Shown piece by piece: positions 14,834-21,347 of a stretch of DNA of 21,347 nucleotides. Position 1 is the first letter of the stretch; every line of letters starts with the position of its first letter. The notes beneath the pieces were generated by a model, which did not search any database, had not been told where the DNA came from, and was given only the letters and a program-made list of their open reading frames with translations. The DNA is from an uncultured delta proteobacterium (GTDB lineage: Bacteria > RBG-13-61-14 > DRUE01). The stretch is from contig CAIYYW010000215.1 of the NCBI GenBank assembly GCA_903930515.1, forward strand, positions 1 through 21,347, written 5' to 3'. Both the position numbers and the translations under genes were made by a program.

Positions 14834-15274
14834 TTATTGATCAATTTTATCAATTCTATTCTGGTGTCGGCCGGCCTCAAATATAGTGCTGAGCCAGGTT
14901 TCCACCAGTTCCTGAGCGAGTTCCTTGGCGGTCACCCTTGCGCCGATGCAGAGGATATTGGCGTTATTATGTGACTTGGCCATCCGGGCGGTAAAGTGGT
15001 CGTGGACTAATGCGGCACGGACTCCGGGGAATCGGTTGGCAGTGATGCACATCCCGATCCCGGACCCGCAGAGCAGAATCCCGAGCGGGACTTCTTCTTC
15101 GGCCACGGCCCTTGCCACTTTCTTGGCGTAATCCGGATAGTCCACCTTGTTTTTCCTACGCACCCCCATATCAATCACATTATGACCGCGCTTGAGCAAG
15201 AATTTCATCAGGTGCAACTTCAATTCCACCCCGGTATGATCCGAGGCAATGGCAATGTCAGGCTTATTGTCCAT
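14834..15274 (-). CDS. rpiB: Ribose-5-phosphate isomerase B
   Basis: A 146-residue cytoplasmic RpiB/LacAB-type isomerase that interconverts ribose 5-phosphate and ribulose 5-phosphate in the pentose phosphate pathway. Visible motifs: the SDHTG N-terminal loop with Asp12 and His13; the catalytic loop LLCGSGIGM with Cys69; ITANRFPGVRAALVHD with Asn80 and Arg81; SHNNANILCIGARV with His102; and the phosphate-binding end GRHQNRI with Arg136, His137 and Arg140. Length is typical. The ATG at 15274 has AGGAGGG about 8 nt upstream. It is the last gene of the minus-strand group beginning at 18062, 76 nt after the epimerase gene. An allose-6-phosphate isomerase activity is a family alternative. Confidence 0.93.
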   Translation of the reverse strand: MDNKPDIAIASDHTGVELKLHLMKFLLKRGHNVIDMGVRRKNKVDYPDYAKKVARAVAEEEVPLGILLCGSGIGMCITANRFPGVRAALVHDHFTARMAKSHNNANILCIGARVTAKELAQELVETWLSTIFEAGRHQNRIDKIDQ

Positions 15275-15290
15275 TTTTCAAACCCTCCTG

Positions 15291-15303
15291 CCGTTCAGCG
15301 TTT
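15291..15303. repeat. Short intergenic phrase shared with 18197-18209
   Basis: CCGTTCAGCGTTT occurs identically at 15291-15303 (before rpiB) and 18197-18209 (after the LPP20 gene), in similar T/C-rich contexts. It is probably another fragment of the dispersed intergenic sequence family; function is unknown. Confidence 0.4.
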
Positions 15304-15350
15304 TTCGTTTCTCGTTCCTCATTTACGAGCGCAATACCCTTGCCGCGCAT

Positions 15351-16355
15351 TTATCGTTTCGGGTTCAGCGCTTTCATCTTCCGGTACCATTCTACCGTAT
15401 TCCTGATCCCCTGTTCAAATCCGACCTTTGGTTTCCAGCCCAATTTTTCCCGGATCTTTTTGCCGGAAAAGACCAGGTCGTAAGAAGCGGCTTTGATCCG
15501 GTAGCGGGTGAGAATGGGCTCAGCCGGGAGCGGGAGTATTTTCCAGCAAAGCTCCATCCCCCCGGCAACGGTCCAGGCGATCGGGTAAGGCAGATTGAGC
15601 CAGGGCATTTTCGCGCCCAGTTCCCCGGCGATCAAGGTCACCAATTCCTTCCAGGTCGGCGCCACCCCGTCTTCAATGATGAACAGATCGTTCTTCGCCT
15701 CCGGATGCATAAGCGCCAGGCTCATCCCTTCGGCCAAATTCTCCACATAGCCGACGCAGATCCTTGACCTTCCGGAATTGACAAAGCCGAAACCGCCTTT
15801 CTCAATCGCCTCGGCCATCCGAAAGAAGCTGGTGGTGTCTTTGGGTCCGAACGGAAACATCGCCGGCCGGACAATCACATATTCCATCCCGGTTTTTCCG
15901 CAGACCGCGCGAAGCTTGTCCTCAGCCAGGATTTTGCTTCTTCCGTAAGCGAAATGCCCGCAGTCGCGCGGGAGAGTCTCATCTCCATTTAAAATGTTCC
16001 GGTAATGATGCACCGCGACCGAACTGGTCAGGAGCATCCGCTTGACCCCGGCGGAGGAGGCGGCTTGCGCGACCTTTTCCGTGCCGATGGAGTTGACATT
16101 GATAAAGCTGTCCCATTTCCCCCAGTCTTTGGCAATCGCCGCCAGATGGCATACCCGGTCGCAACCCTTGACCGCGGGCTTCAAACTTTCCGGATCTGTA
16201 ACATTCCCGTAAACCTTTTCCAGCTCCAGCCCGTCCAGATACCATTCCGGGGTTCCGGGAAGGATCAGCGCGCGGACCTGATGCCCCTGGCTGATCAATT
16301 TTTCGCAAAGGTTGCTGCCGATGAAACCATTCGCGCCGGTGACTAAAATTTTCAT
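15351..16355 (-). CDS. NAD(P)-dependent epimerase/dehydratase (extended SDR family)
   Basis: A 334-residue extended short-chain dehydrogenase/reductase. The nucleotide-binding motif is TGANGFIG with Gly7, Gly10 and Gly13. The catalytic set is Ser111/Ser112 in LTSSVAV and Tyr137-x3-Lys141 in HFAYGRSK. A 3-beta-HSD/NSDHL-like or nucleotide-sugar substrate is possible; the sequence does not decide. The C-terminal segment LGWKPKVGFEQGIRNTVEWYR is typical of the family. The ATG overlaps the stop of the upstream CPBP gene (ATGA, 16355-16352), so translation is coupled. The rpiB gene follows 76 nt downstream. Confidence 0.85.
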   Translation of the reverse strand: MKILVTGANGFIGSNLCEKLISQGHQVRALILPGTPEWYLDGLELEKVYGNVTDPESLKPAVKGCDRVCHLAAIAKDWGKWDSFINVNSIGTEKVAQAASSAGVKRMLLTSSVAVHHYRNILNGDETLPRDCGHFAYGRSKILAEDKLRAVCGKTGMEYVIVRPAMFPFGPKDTTSFFRMAEAIEKGGFGFVNSGRSRICVGYVENLAEGMSLALMHPEAKNDLFIIEDGVAPTWKELVTLIAGELGAKMPWLNLPYPIAWTVAGGMELCWKILPLPAEPILTRYRIKAASYDLVFSGKKIREKLGWKPKVGFEQGIRNTVEWYRKMKALNPKR

Positions 16356-17110
16356 TTCCAGAGTCCTCCTGAATGATACAAACAGAAAAAGTCGGTGCCC
16401 ATCCCTACGAACCAGTGGAACAAAAGCGGCCAGACGATGGACCGGGTCCGGAGCGCGATTGCCCCGAACACCAGCCCGGCCACAATCGCGGAAAGGGTTT
16501 CCATCTCCGGCTTGCCCACCACGATCACCGAGCCATTAAGATGCGCGGTCATCCCGATATGGATCAGGGTGCTGATCATCGTTTCAATCAGGATCGCGAC
16601 CCAGGCCCCGGTTTTGGGACGGAGGCCGAAGAGGAGGAATCCCCGGAACATAAATTCAAACCCGATGTAATAGGTGAGGTATGAAAGCTCCCAGAGGATG
16701 AACCAGGCGGGGCTTTTCCCGGCCAGCCGGCTGAGCGGATACTCGGCGATGAACTCCGGGTTCTTTCCCGTGAAATAAAGCGGCACAATCATCACCGCCA
16801 TCCCGAGCAAGAGGAATTTCAAACCGAATTTCCATTCGCCCAACCCCAGCCCGAAATCCTTGAACCGTTCCTTGAGCGGGAACTTGATCAGGAGCGCCGG
16901 GACGCAGAGCCAGAGGATAAACGCGGCGGCGTTCATATATGCGAATTCAAGGAAGTTGAGATATGGGGAATCCTTGAAGGAGGGGAAATGCAGGACAAAA
17001 AAGCTGTGATGCCCCTGGTATGCCCAGAGCGTGATCAGGACTATGCTCCCGATCCCGACGACGCCGGTTTTGAGGTCCATTTCCTTGAGATATTTTTTAA
17101 TTTCTTGCAT
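16352..17110 (-). CDS. CPBP family intramembrane protease-like membrane protein
   Basis: A 252-residue multi-pass protein with about seven hydrophobic segments, resembling the CPBP/CAAX-prenyl-protease-2 (ABI, M79-like) family. The first motif, normally EExxxR, reads FEFMFR (GFEFMFRGFLLFG), so the first Glu is Phe. The second-motif His is present in STLIHIG, without the usual Phe four residues earlier. The last motif has FHWFVG, with Gly in place of Asn. It may be a reduced or non-proteolytic member. ATG 17110 was chosen because a longer frame up to 17314 only shadows the upstream gene; GGGAGGG precedes it. It overlaps the upstream gene by 14 nt and the next gene by 4 nt, so the three are translationally coupled. 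Confidence 0.75.
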   Translation of the reverse strand: MQEIKKYLKEMDLKTGVVGIGSIVLITLWAYQGHHSFFVLHFPSFKDSPYLNFLEFAYMNAAAFILWLCVPALLIKFPLKERFKDFGLGLGEWKFGLKFLLLGMAVMIVPLYFTGKNPEFIAEYPLSRLAGKSPAWFILWELSYLTYYIGFEFMFRGFLLFGLRPKTGAWVAILIETMISTLIHIGMTAHLNGSVIVVGKPEMETLSAIVAGLVFGAIALRTRSIVWPLLFHWFVGMGTDFFCLYHSGGLWK

Positions 17111-18062
17111 CCAGCCCTCCCAGGATCGTTTCCACGATTTGCTTTTCTTCCGGGTCCAAAAATTTCGCCCGGCTTTTCGCGCGCTCCAGGTCCAATTGAT
17201 AATGGTTCTCCAGAAACGCCCGCTCGCAAAGCTCCAGGTAAATCTCAGAATTGAAATAGGCCTTAAGCCCCGGGCCCAGCGGATAGATCTGCTCGCCCGG
17301 CTTCCAGTCCTCATAACCGCGGCGGGCGGTGTTGACCAGGCCCCCGATCCGGATCGCCCAACTGATGACGGAAATGGGATACCCGGACAAATCGCGCAGG
17401 ATCGCCCGCATCTTGCCCTCCATCTCCGGGTTGAAAAACTTCATCCACTTCGCGTAAAAGAGCGCGCCGTGGAAATGCTCCGGGATGTCCAGAACCGCCT
17501 GCTTATGAGTGTCCTGCGCAAACTCCCCGATCAGCGGAACCACCTGGTTGAGCAGTCCCAGGCCGGGATACTTCTGATCCGGGAGCGGGGGCTTGGACCG
17601 GCTGAATTTTTGGAACGGGTTCTGGAGCAGGAGCCAGTCAATCCATAACATCGCCACGGTATCTGCGCTGAGCAGGTTTTCCAGCCGGTTATGGATCTTG
17701 CTGATGTTGTCCCGGATTTTGAACACGCCCTCGCGCAGCCGGAGTTCCAAAAGGATTTTGTTATAGACCGCCTCGCCGGTATGGACGATGATCCGGTGCT
17801 CAATCAGGCCGTCGCTGTCCACTTCCAGGATCAGCGGGTCAAACCCCATCTTGCGCAAGGTCGGCAGGACCTGGTTCCGCTCGAGCTTGGCCCGGATCTC
17901 GTCATTGTTGTATCGGCCCAGAAAAAGCGGGGCCGGAATTTTGGCCAGCTCCACCTGCAACTCCTCCGGGCTGATCTCCAAAGTCAAAACCGGTGCCCGG
18001 TCGTGTCCGTAGAACTCAAACCATTCCAGCTTCTGCGCCTTTCTTTTCAGCCGCTCCAGCAT
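17097..18062 (-). CDS. Uncharacterised 321-residue protein
   Basis: I do not recognise the family. It is a soluble-looking, charged protein without signal peptide or clear membrane helix. The N-terminal third mixes beta and alpha (EFYGHDRAPVLTLEISPEELQ). The middle has EHRIIVHTGEAVYNKILLELRLREG and a helix-rich stretch with a tryptophan cluster (ADTVAMLWIDWLLLQNP). The later part contains HFHGALFYAKWMKFFNP and YEDWKPGEQIYPLG. The coding frame is long and the gene overlaps the CPBP gene by 14 nt, so a linked role with that membrane protein is plausible. The ATG at 18062 has no Shine-Dalgarno and sits 8 nt after a predicted -10 box, suggesting a leaderless start. It heads the minus-strand group ending with rpiB. 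Confidence 0.75.
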   Translation of the reverse strand: MLERLKRKAQKLEWFEFYGHDRAPVLTLEISPEELQVELAKIPAPLFLGRYNNDEIRAKLERNQVLPTLRKMGFDPLILEVDSDGLIEHRIIVHTGEAVYNKILLELRLREGVFKIRDNISKIHNRLENLLSADTVAMLWIDWLLLQNPFQKFSRSKPPLPDQKYPGLGLLNQVVPLIGEFAQDTHKQAVLDIPEHFHGALFYAKWMKFFNPEMEGKMRAILRDLSGYPISVISWAIRIGGLVNTARRGYEDWKPGEQIYPLGPGLKAYFNSEIYLELCERAFLENHYQLDLERAKSRAKFLDPEEKQIVETILGGLDARN

Positions 18063-18070
18063 CGCCGGGG

Positions 18071-18099
18071 ATTATCCCAGATTACGCTTTTTAGTGCAA
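18071..18099 (-). promoter_or_regulatory. Predicted sigma70-type promoter of the 321-aa/CPBP/epimerase/rpiB group
   Basis: Minus-strand TTGCAC (18099-18094), a 17-nt spacer and GATAAT (18076-18071). The -10 box ends 8 nt before ATG 18062 and no Shine-Dalgarno lies between, so the transcript may begin at or near the start codon. Confidence 0.5.
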
Positions 18100-18134
18100 T
18101 TAGAATGAGCAGCGATTCTCGCGCGGTTGCCGCT

Positions 18135-18167
18135 AAAAAAAAGAGCAACGATAAAAATTCCCGTTGC
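18135..18167 (-). terminator. Intrinsic terminator after the WD40-LPP20 operon
   Basis: On the minus strand a GCAACG / CGTTGC stem (18167-18162 and 18150-18145) with an 11-nt loop is followed, after TC, by a run of eight T (18142-18135). It lies about 50 nt after the LPP20 stop codon and upstream of the next predicted promoter on that strand. Confidence 0.65.
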
Positions 18168-18218
18168 GCTTTCCTCGCTCCTCGCCCGCCTCGTTACCGT
18201 TCAGCGTTTGCCGCAATT

Positions 18219-18815
18219 TTATTTGCCGGCTTCTCTCCTTTTCAGCAGTTGCCGGTCCAGCTCTTCCATTGCCTGCTCCGGCTCCATCTTGAGGTCTTGG
18301 GCCCGGTCCGCGATCCGCTTTCCCATCGCCTGAGACACCGTATCAAAGCTTAGCCGGGCGAGGGAATAGGTTTCATCCGGCCCGGTCCAGTGGTCAATGA
18401 CCTGGATGCCGTAGCTCGCGATCTCAGTGGATTCCTTGCTGATCATTTCAATGAACTGTGCCGCTTCCAGACCGCTCATCCCGGCTTTTTCGCTCACCGC
18501 GGAACCGGCCACAAAGTCCTGGAAAAAACTCGCCGCGTAACCCTCAACCGCTTTGGCCAAATCCGCTTTCGCGCGCTCGTCCGCGGTTTTCATCCGCCGG
18601 GCCTGGTCCGGAATCCCGCGCGCGGACCCGCATCCGTAAAAGGAATTTTTTCCCGCATCCGCGAACGCTCCTTGGCATTTGACCACCCAGACCGGCTGGT
18701 CCTTGCTTCCGGACTTGCCTGATTGATCGGCAAGCCCAGGCTCTTTCTTGGCGCATCCCAAAGAAAACATCAGAATGGTTCCCGCAACGGTCAGCGCCGC
18801 CGATTTTAATTTCAT
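18219..18815 (-). CDS. LPP20-like lipoprotein
   Basis: A 198-residue secreted lipoprotein. The signal peptide MKLKSAALTVAGTILMFSLGC ends in a FSLGC lipobox with Cys21. The mature part resembles the LPP20 domain: PVWVVKCQGAF, then FYGCGSARG, then a helical ADERAKADLAKAVEGYAASF segment, and a final strand-rich WTGPDETYSLARLSFDTV. The function of such lipoproteins is unknown, probably envelope-structural. GGAGGG lies 7 nt before the ATG. It follows the WD40 lipoprotein gene by 55 nt on the same strand and is closed by an intrinsic terminator, so the two probably form an operon. Confidence 0.75.
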   Translation of the reverse strand: MKLKSAALTVAGTILMFSLGCAKKEPGLADQSGKSGSKDQPVWVVKCQGAFADAGKNSFYGCGSARGIPDQARRMKTADERAKADLAKAVEGYAASFFQDFVAGSAVSEKAGMSGLEAAQFIEMISKESTEIASYGIQVIDHWTGPDETYSLARLSFDTVSQAMGKRIADRAQDLKMEPEQAMEELDRQLLKRREAGK

Positions 18816-18870
18816 CCCGGTTCCCTCCGGATTGAGTTGGTCAATTATTCTTGATCTGTTCCGGATCCCC

Positions 18871-19890
18871 TTACGGCCCGAAAATTTTTATCTTGCCGTC
18901 ATCCATCCCGGCCACCAATTCCTTGCCGCCCGGGCTGAAATTCAGGACATTGATCTGCCCGCCCAAGCCGGTCAATTCCTTGATCTTTTCCCCGGTCTGG
19001 AAATTCCAGATGATAATTTTCGGGTCCCGGCCGCCGGAAGCGATCAGATTTCCGTCCGGACTCACCGCCATCCCATAAACCGGGCCCTGCTGTCCGAACA
19101 GCATATTCAGCGCCTTGCCTTCCGCGACATTCCAGATCCGGACCGAGCCGTCCAGGCTGGCCGAGACCAGAAGGTTTGAATCTTTGGGCGAAAAGGCCAG
19201 GGCGTTGATCCGCTGCTCGTGGCCGCTGAGGACTTTCACCTGGTCCCCGGTCTGGGGATTCCAGACCATAACCATCCGGTCACTCCCAGCCGAGGCCAGG
19301 TATTTCCCGTCCGGGCTGAAGGCCAGGGCGTTGATGAATTCCTGGTGCGCGTTGAACTTGCGGATCTGCTCCAGGTTCGAGTCCATCTTCCAGATCCTAA
19401 TCTCCCCGCCCGTGCACCAGCCGCTTGGCCCGACCTGACCGCAGTGACCGCTCGCCAGGGTCTGATCTTTGGACCAGGCCAGCCCCATCGCCGGGTCCGG
19501 GAAATCAAAGGCCGTGGTCTTGATCTCCAATGTTTTAGCGTCGTAAATCGCCAGAACCTTGTCCCGGGTGGCCCCGGCCAGATACTTCCCGTCCGGCGAA
19601 AAGGCCAGTGCCAGGAACTCCGAGTCGTGAAAACTCAATTCCTTTTTTACCGCGTAGCTCTGGAAATCCTGGACCAATAGTTTCCCCTTCATGTCGGAAG
19701 CGGCCAAAAGCTTGCCGTCCGGGCTAAGGGCCTGGCTCTCAATCCCGGAACTGTGATCGCTCAGGGTCTTCTTCTCCAAAACCTCACGCGCCCATTTTTC
19801 CGGGCTTAGCTTTCGATGGCATGAAAAGCCATTGGCCATAACCAATCCCAGCAAAATCCCCAAAACCCATTTCCTTCTGTTCAATTTCAT
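18871..19890 (-). CDS. WD40-repeat beta-propeller protein with lipoprotein-like signal
   Basis: A 339-residue protein with an N-terminal signal segment (KLNRRKWVLGILLGLVMANG) followed by FSC, an imperfect lipobox with Cys24. Seven WD40-type repeats are countable, most with the FSPDGKYLAS or similar turn and an IWN or VWN strand end; these would make one seven-bladed propeller exposed to the periplasm or surface. Repeat 3 carries a small Cys-containing insertion (GHCGQVGPSGWCTGGE). No enzymatic domain is attached, so a protein-interaction scaffold is likely. Weak GGGGG/CGGAG ribosome-site candidates precede ATG 19890. A strong extended -10 promoter lies about 40 nt upstream. Confidence 0.85.
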   Translation of the reverse strand: MKLNRRKWVLGILLGLVMANGFSCHRKLSPEKWAREVLEKKTLSDHSSGIESQALSPDGKLLAASDMKGKLLVQDFQSYAVKKELSFHDSEFLALAFSPDGKYLAGATRDKVLAIYDAKTLEIKTTAFDFPDPAMGLAWSKDQTLASGHCGQVGPSGWCTGGEIRIWKMDSNLEQIRKFNAHQEFINALAFSPDGKYLASAGSDRMVMVWNPQTGDQVKVLSGHEQRINALAFSPKDSNLLVSASLDGSVRIWNVAEGKALNMLFGQQGPVYGMAVSPDGNLIASGGRDPKIIIWNFQTGEKIKELTGLGGQINVLNFSPGGKELVAGMDDGKIKIFGP

Positions 19891-19929
19891 CTCCGCCCCC
19901 TTTAATTAAAATTAGGGTATCTCCTTCAT

Positions 19930-19938
19930 ATTATACCA
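19930..19938 (-). promoter_or_regulatory. Extended -10 promoter of the WD40-LPP20 operon
   Basis: Minus-strand TGG-TATAAT (19938-19930) is a perfect -10 hexamer with the extended TGn motif. No good -35 box is seen at the right distance, which is common for extended -10 promoters. The leader would be about 35 nt. Confidence 0.6.
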
Positions 19939-20147
19939 CTACTCCTATTGTTTTGATATTGAATCCCCCCTAAAAAGTTTCCTGAATTCCGCTCAGGCAC
20001 AAATTTAAAAGCCAGCCGGCCTGTGAGCAGTTGGGAACTGAGCAGCCGATGAGTCGCCACCGATTCCTTTGGACACGGAATTAGGGTAAATTGGGATTGA
20101 AGGGAGGGCGGTGGAATGAAGAGGGAAGAAATGAAGGGAAAAGGCGC
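19939..20147. other. Gene-free stretch between the WD40 promoter and the transposase remnant
   Basis: No supported gene. The right half is purine-rich low-complexity sequence (about 20095-20145). An open frame on the minus strand here (19926-20255) has no recognisable motif and overlaps the transposase fragment, so I read it as chance. Confidence 0.45.
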
Positions 20148-20345
20148 AATGGCGAGGCCGAACGCTTTTTCAGGACCTTTAAAGAACAGATTATCTACGG
20201 TCGAGTTTGCCGGACGGTGGAGGGAGTGGCCGTGGGTAAGTTCGTAGAACTGCATAGCCGAGAGTGGAGCATTGAACGGTTGAATGTTCTCAGCCCGAAA
20301 CAGGCCGGAGAAGGTCTATTGACAAGGTTGGCAAAATGCGCTTAA
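20148..20345 (+). pseudogene. C-terminal fragment of a DDE (integrase-core) transposase
   Basis: The translation from about 20148 reads NGEAERFFRTFKEQIIYG, then a RTVEGV helix, and later HSREWSIERLNVLSPKQA. This is the C-terminal end of the rve-type integrase core of IS transposases: the NGxxERFxRTxKEE helix with the last catalytic Glu region, then YNREWLIERLxxLSPxQA. The first two catalytic Asp and the DNA-binding domain are missing, with no recognisable upstream remainder and no start codon of its own. It is an old IS remnant. The IS family cannot be fixed from about 65 residues; IS3-like groups fit. Confidence 0.75.
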
Positions 20346-20376
20346 ATGATGTCAACGAAACCGGGCGCGGTACAAT
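20319..20376 (+). promoter_or_regulatory. Possible promoter(s) at the IS-remnant end reading into the glycosyltransferase gene
   Basis: TTGACA (20319-20324), an 18-nt spacer and TAAATG (20343-20348) lie at the end of the transposase fragment. A separate TACAAT (20371-20376) could be a -10 box for the GTG at 20399 but lacks a good -35. Either is tentative. Confidence 0.35.
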
Positions 20377-20398
20377 TATGATTGAGGGTTAGACGGGC

Positions 20399-21347
20399 GT
20401 GACTCAAGAGCGAATAAAAACTTTTTCCCTGTTTCTCATTTTGCTGGTTATCGCCTTTCCGCTTCGGATCTACAGGCTAAACCAGAGTCTCTGGTATGAC
20501 GAGATTGACACATTATATAATTTTATCAGGCGGGACTGGCTCACTATTTTAACCTGGATGCCTGTGCCCAACAATCATATTCTTTATTCTTTGCTGGCAA
20601 AAGCCGCCATCGCCATTTTCGGAGAGAAGGAGTGGAGTCTCAGATTGCCGGGCGTGATTATCGGCGGGCTGACTCCGGCGGTTTATTATTTGCTTTATCG
20701 AAAGCGAGTGGGTGATTTAACCGCATTTATAATCGGCATTTTTATTTCGCTCAGCTTCTGGGCGGTCTGGTTCAGCCAGGATGTCCGAGGATATTCCGGA
20801 ATGATTCTTTTTGCCGGGATGAGTCAGCTTTTGTATCTGAACTGGCTGGAAAATAGAACGCGCCGGCTTGCCGGGTTTTATATCATAATTTCTCTGGTTG
20901 CCTGCTATTCACATCTCTATTCCATTTTTGTCCTTTGCGCTCAGATCGCATATGGGTTTTTCAAGTGGATTATTAAAAGCAAGGAGGAGAAGCCGATTAT
21001 CTTTATTTTACCCGGGATTGCTTTAGTCCTCTCGCTTGCGCTTTATCTGCCGGTATTTTCCCAGCTGGTCGCCTATTCTCAAGCCGGGGGACGGGAGGCG
21101 GGAGACGGGTTTAAGGCTTTATCCCTATATCACTCCCTATACAGGATTCTTTTTGAAACTCATTTTATAAAATTGGATGTTATGCTCGGGATCTTTTTTA
21201 TCTTGGGGCTTTATCGTCTTTTCCGGACTTGGCCGGGGATGGCCTGGCTTAATCTTCTCGCGGGAATTTTCGTGCTGATTTTTTCTTTTGCTTTGCACGT
21301 GTTTTTTTATGCCCGGTTTATGGTGTTTCTCCTTCCCTTCTTTTTTC
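20399..21347 (+). CDS. Glycosyltransferase family 39 / ArnT-like membrane protein, cut by the window end
   Basis: Open from GTG 20399 to the right edge without a stop (316 codons visible). It is a multi-pass membrane protein of the PMT/GT39-GT83 (GT-C fold) group, which transfers sugars from polyprenyl-phosphate donors to lipids or proteins on the outer face of the inner membrane. The first helix (about 8-24) is followed by the signature loop SLWYDEIDTLY, with the acidic pair Asp-Glu (39-40) expected at the GT-C active site, then a segment ending EKEWSLRLPGVI, and FWAVWFSQDVRGYSGM later. Many hydrophobic segments follow. GAGGG at 20384-20388 is a possible ribosome site. The gene is A+T-richer than those to the left and lies just behind a transposase remnant, hinting at a laterally acquired glycan locus to the right. 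Donor and acceptor are unknown. Confidence 0.8.
   Translation, partial: MTQERIKTFSLFLILLVIAFPLRIYRLNQSLWYDEIDTLYNFIRRDWLTILTWMPVPNNHILYSLLAKAAIAIFGEKEWSLRLPGVIIGGLTPAVYYLLYRKRVGDLTAFIIGIFISLSFWAVWFSQDVRGYSGMILFAGMSQLLYLNWLENRTRRLAGFYIIISLVACYSHLYSIFVLCAQIAYGFFKWIIKSKEEKPIIFILPGIALVLSLALYLPVFSQLVAYSQAGGREAGDGFKALSLYHSLYRILFETHFIKLDVMLGIFFILGLYRLFRTWPGMAWLNLLAGIFVLIFSFALHVFFYARFMVFLLPFFF

Larger units (their letters stand above)
14444..14836 (+). repeat. Intergenic mosaic repeat block 3
   Basis: Modules in order: AGAG-loop hairpin (14444-14470); REP-like GCGGC-TAAA-GCCGC element (14471-14494); GGACAC-TGC-GTGTCC hairpin (14520-14534); CTTTGCGCTCTTTGCGGTGAG (about 14536-14556); TATCGCGCCTTCCGCCTTCG (14580-14599); CCGTAG...CTACGG hairpin (14611-14632); TTCGGCGGACAAG (14724-14736) with GACAGGAAAGTCGCTCGCAT (14743-14762); CCCGC-GAAATAT-GCGGG (about 14764-14780); and AATTCTCTGCGGCCCCTGCG (about 14801-14820). 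Most modules have counterparts in blocks 1 and 2. The right end runs into the rpiB stop codon. Confidence 0.7.

Noticed and set aside
17111-17314. N-terminal extension of the CPBP protein by 68 residues
   Set aside because: The extension lies inside the upstream 321-aa gene in another frame and is Arg/Trp-rich nonsense; ATG 17110 starts a normal CPBP protein.
1-21347. CRISPR arrays, tRNA or rRNA genes
   Set aside because: No regularly spaced identical repeats, tRNA-like cloverleaf or rRNA-like conserved stretch was seen on either strand.

Overview
The window looks like chromosomal DNA of an uncultivated diderm (Gram-negative-type) bacterium. Pointers are a PpiD-type periplasmic foldase, three secreted proteins with lipobox-like signal peptides, an LPP20-type lipoprotein and an extracytoplasmic RCC1 beta-propeller protein. 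Base composition is moderately GC-rich, except for a visibly A+T-richer patch at about 13100-14430 and another from about 20400 to the right end. No rRNA, tRNA or CRISPR array was seen. The phylum cannot be fixed from sequence alone. The intergenic mosaic repeats resemble ones I remember from metagenome-assembled genomes of Omnitrophota-like lineages, but that is only an impression.

Layout. 1-514 is gene-free and filled with dispersed repeats. 551-4524 (+) is a tight three-gene operon: DUF502 membrane protein, ROK sugar kinase, and a fused ADP-forming acyl-CoA synthetase with an unusual basic/aromatic insertion. 4580-6841 (+) encodes a secreted lipoprotein with fourteen RCC1-type blades. Convergent to it, 6866-8672 (-) encodes both subunits of a glutaconate-CoA-transferase-type enzyme behind a clear sigma70-like promoter. 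8845-10788 (-) is a PpiD-like peptidyl-prolyl isomerase. It diverges from a KefB/C-type monovalent cation:proton antiporter (10934-12949, +). 13115-14253 (-) is an A+T-rich two-gene cassette (GNAT acetyltransferase, then a PD-(D/E)XK-nuclease-like protein) framed by repeat blocks. 14834-18062 (-) is a translationally coupled group: unknown 321-aa protein, CPBP-family membrane protein, NAD-dependent epimerase/dehydratase and ribose-5-phosphate isomerase B. 18219-19890 (-) is a WD40 lipoprotein followed by an LPP20-type lipoprotein, ending in a good intrinsic terminator. 20148-20345 (+) is a transposase fragment. 20399 to the right edge is the 5' part of a GT39/ArnT-like glycosyltransferase gene.

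How the genes might work together. The acyl-CoA synthetase and the CoA-transferase suggest organic-acid activation or CoA exchange with ATP conservation. The ROK kinase and RpiB fit sugar and pentose-phosphate metabolism. The three propeller or LPP20 lipoproteins and PpiD form an envelope-protein theme, though they lie in separate transcription units.

The least expected signals are these. (1) A family of intergenic hairpins keeps its loop and a CCCCTA tail while the stem bases co-vary. (2) At three operon heads the -10 box lies only 6-8 nt before the ATG and there is no Shine-Dalgarno, which suggests leaderless mRNAs. (3) The GNAT plus nuclease-like cassette sits between repeat blocks. (4) The acyl-CoA synthetase carries an insertion of about 55-60 residues.
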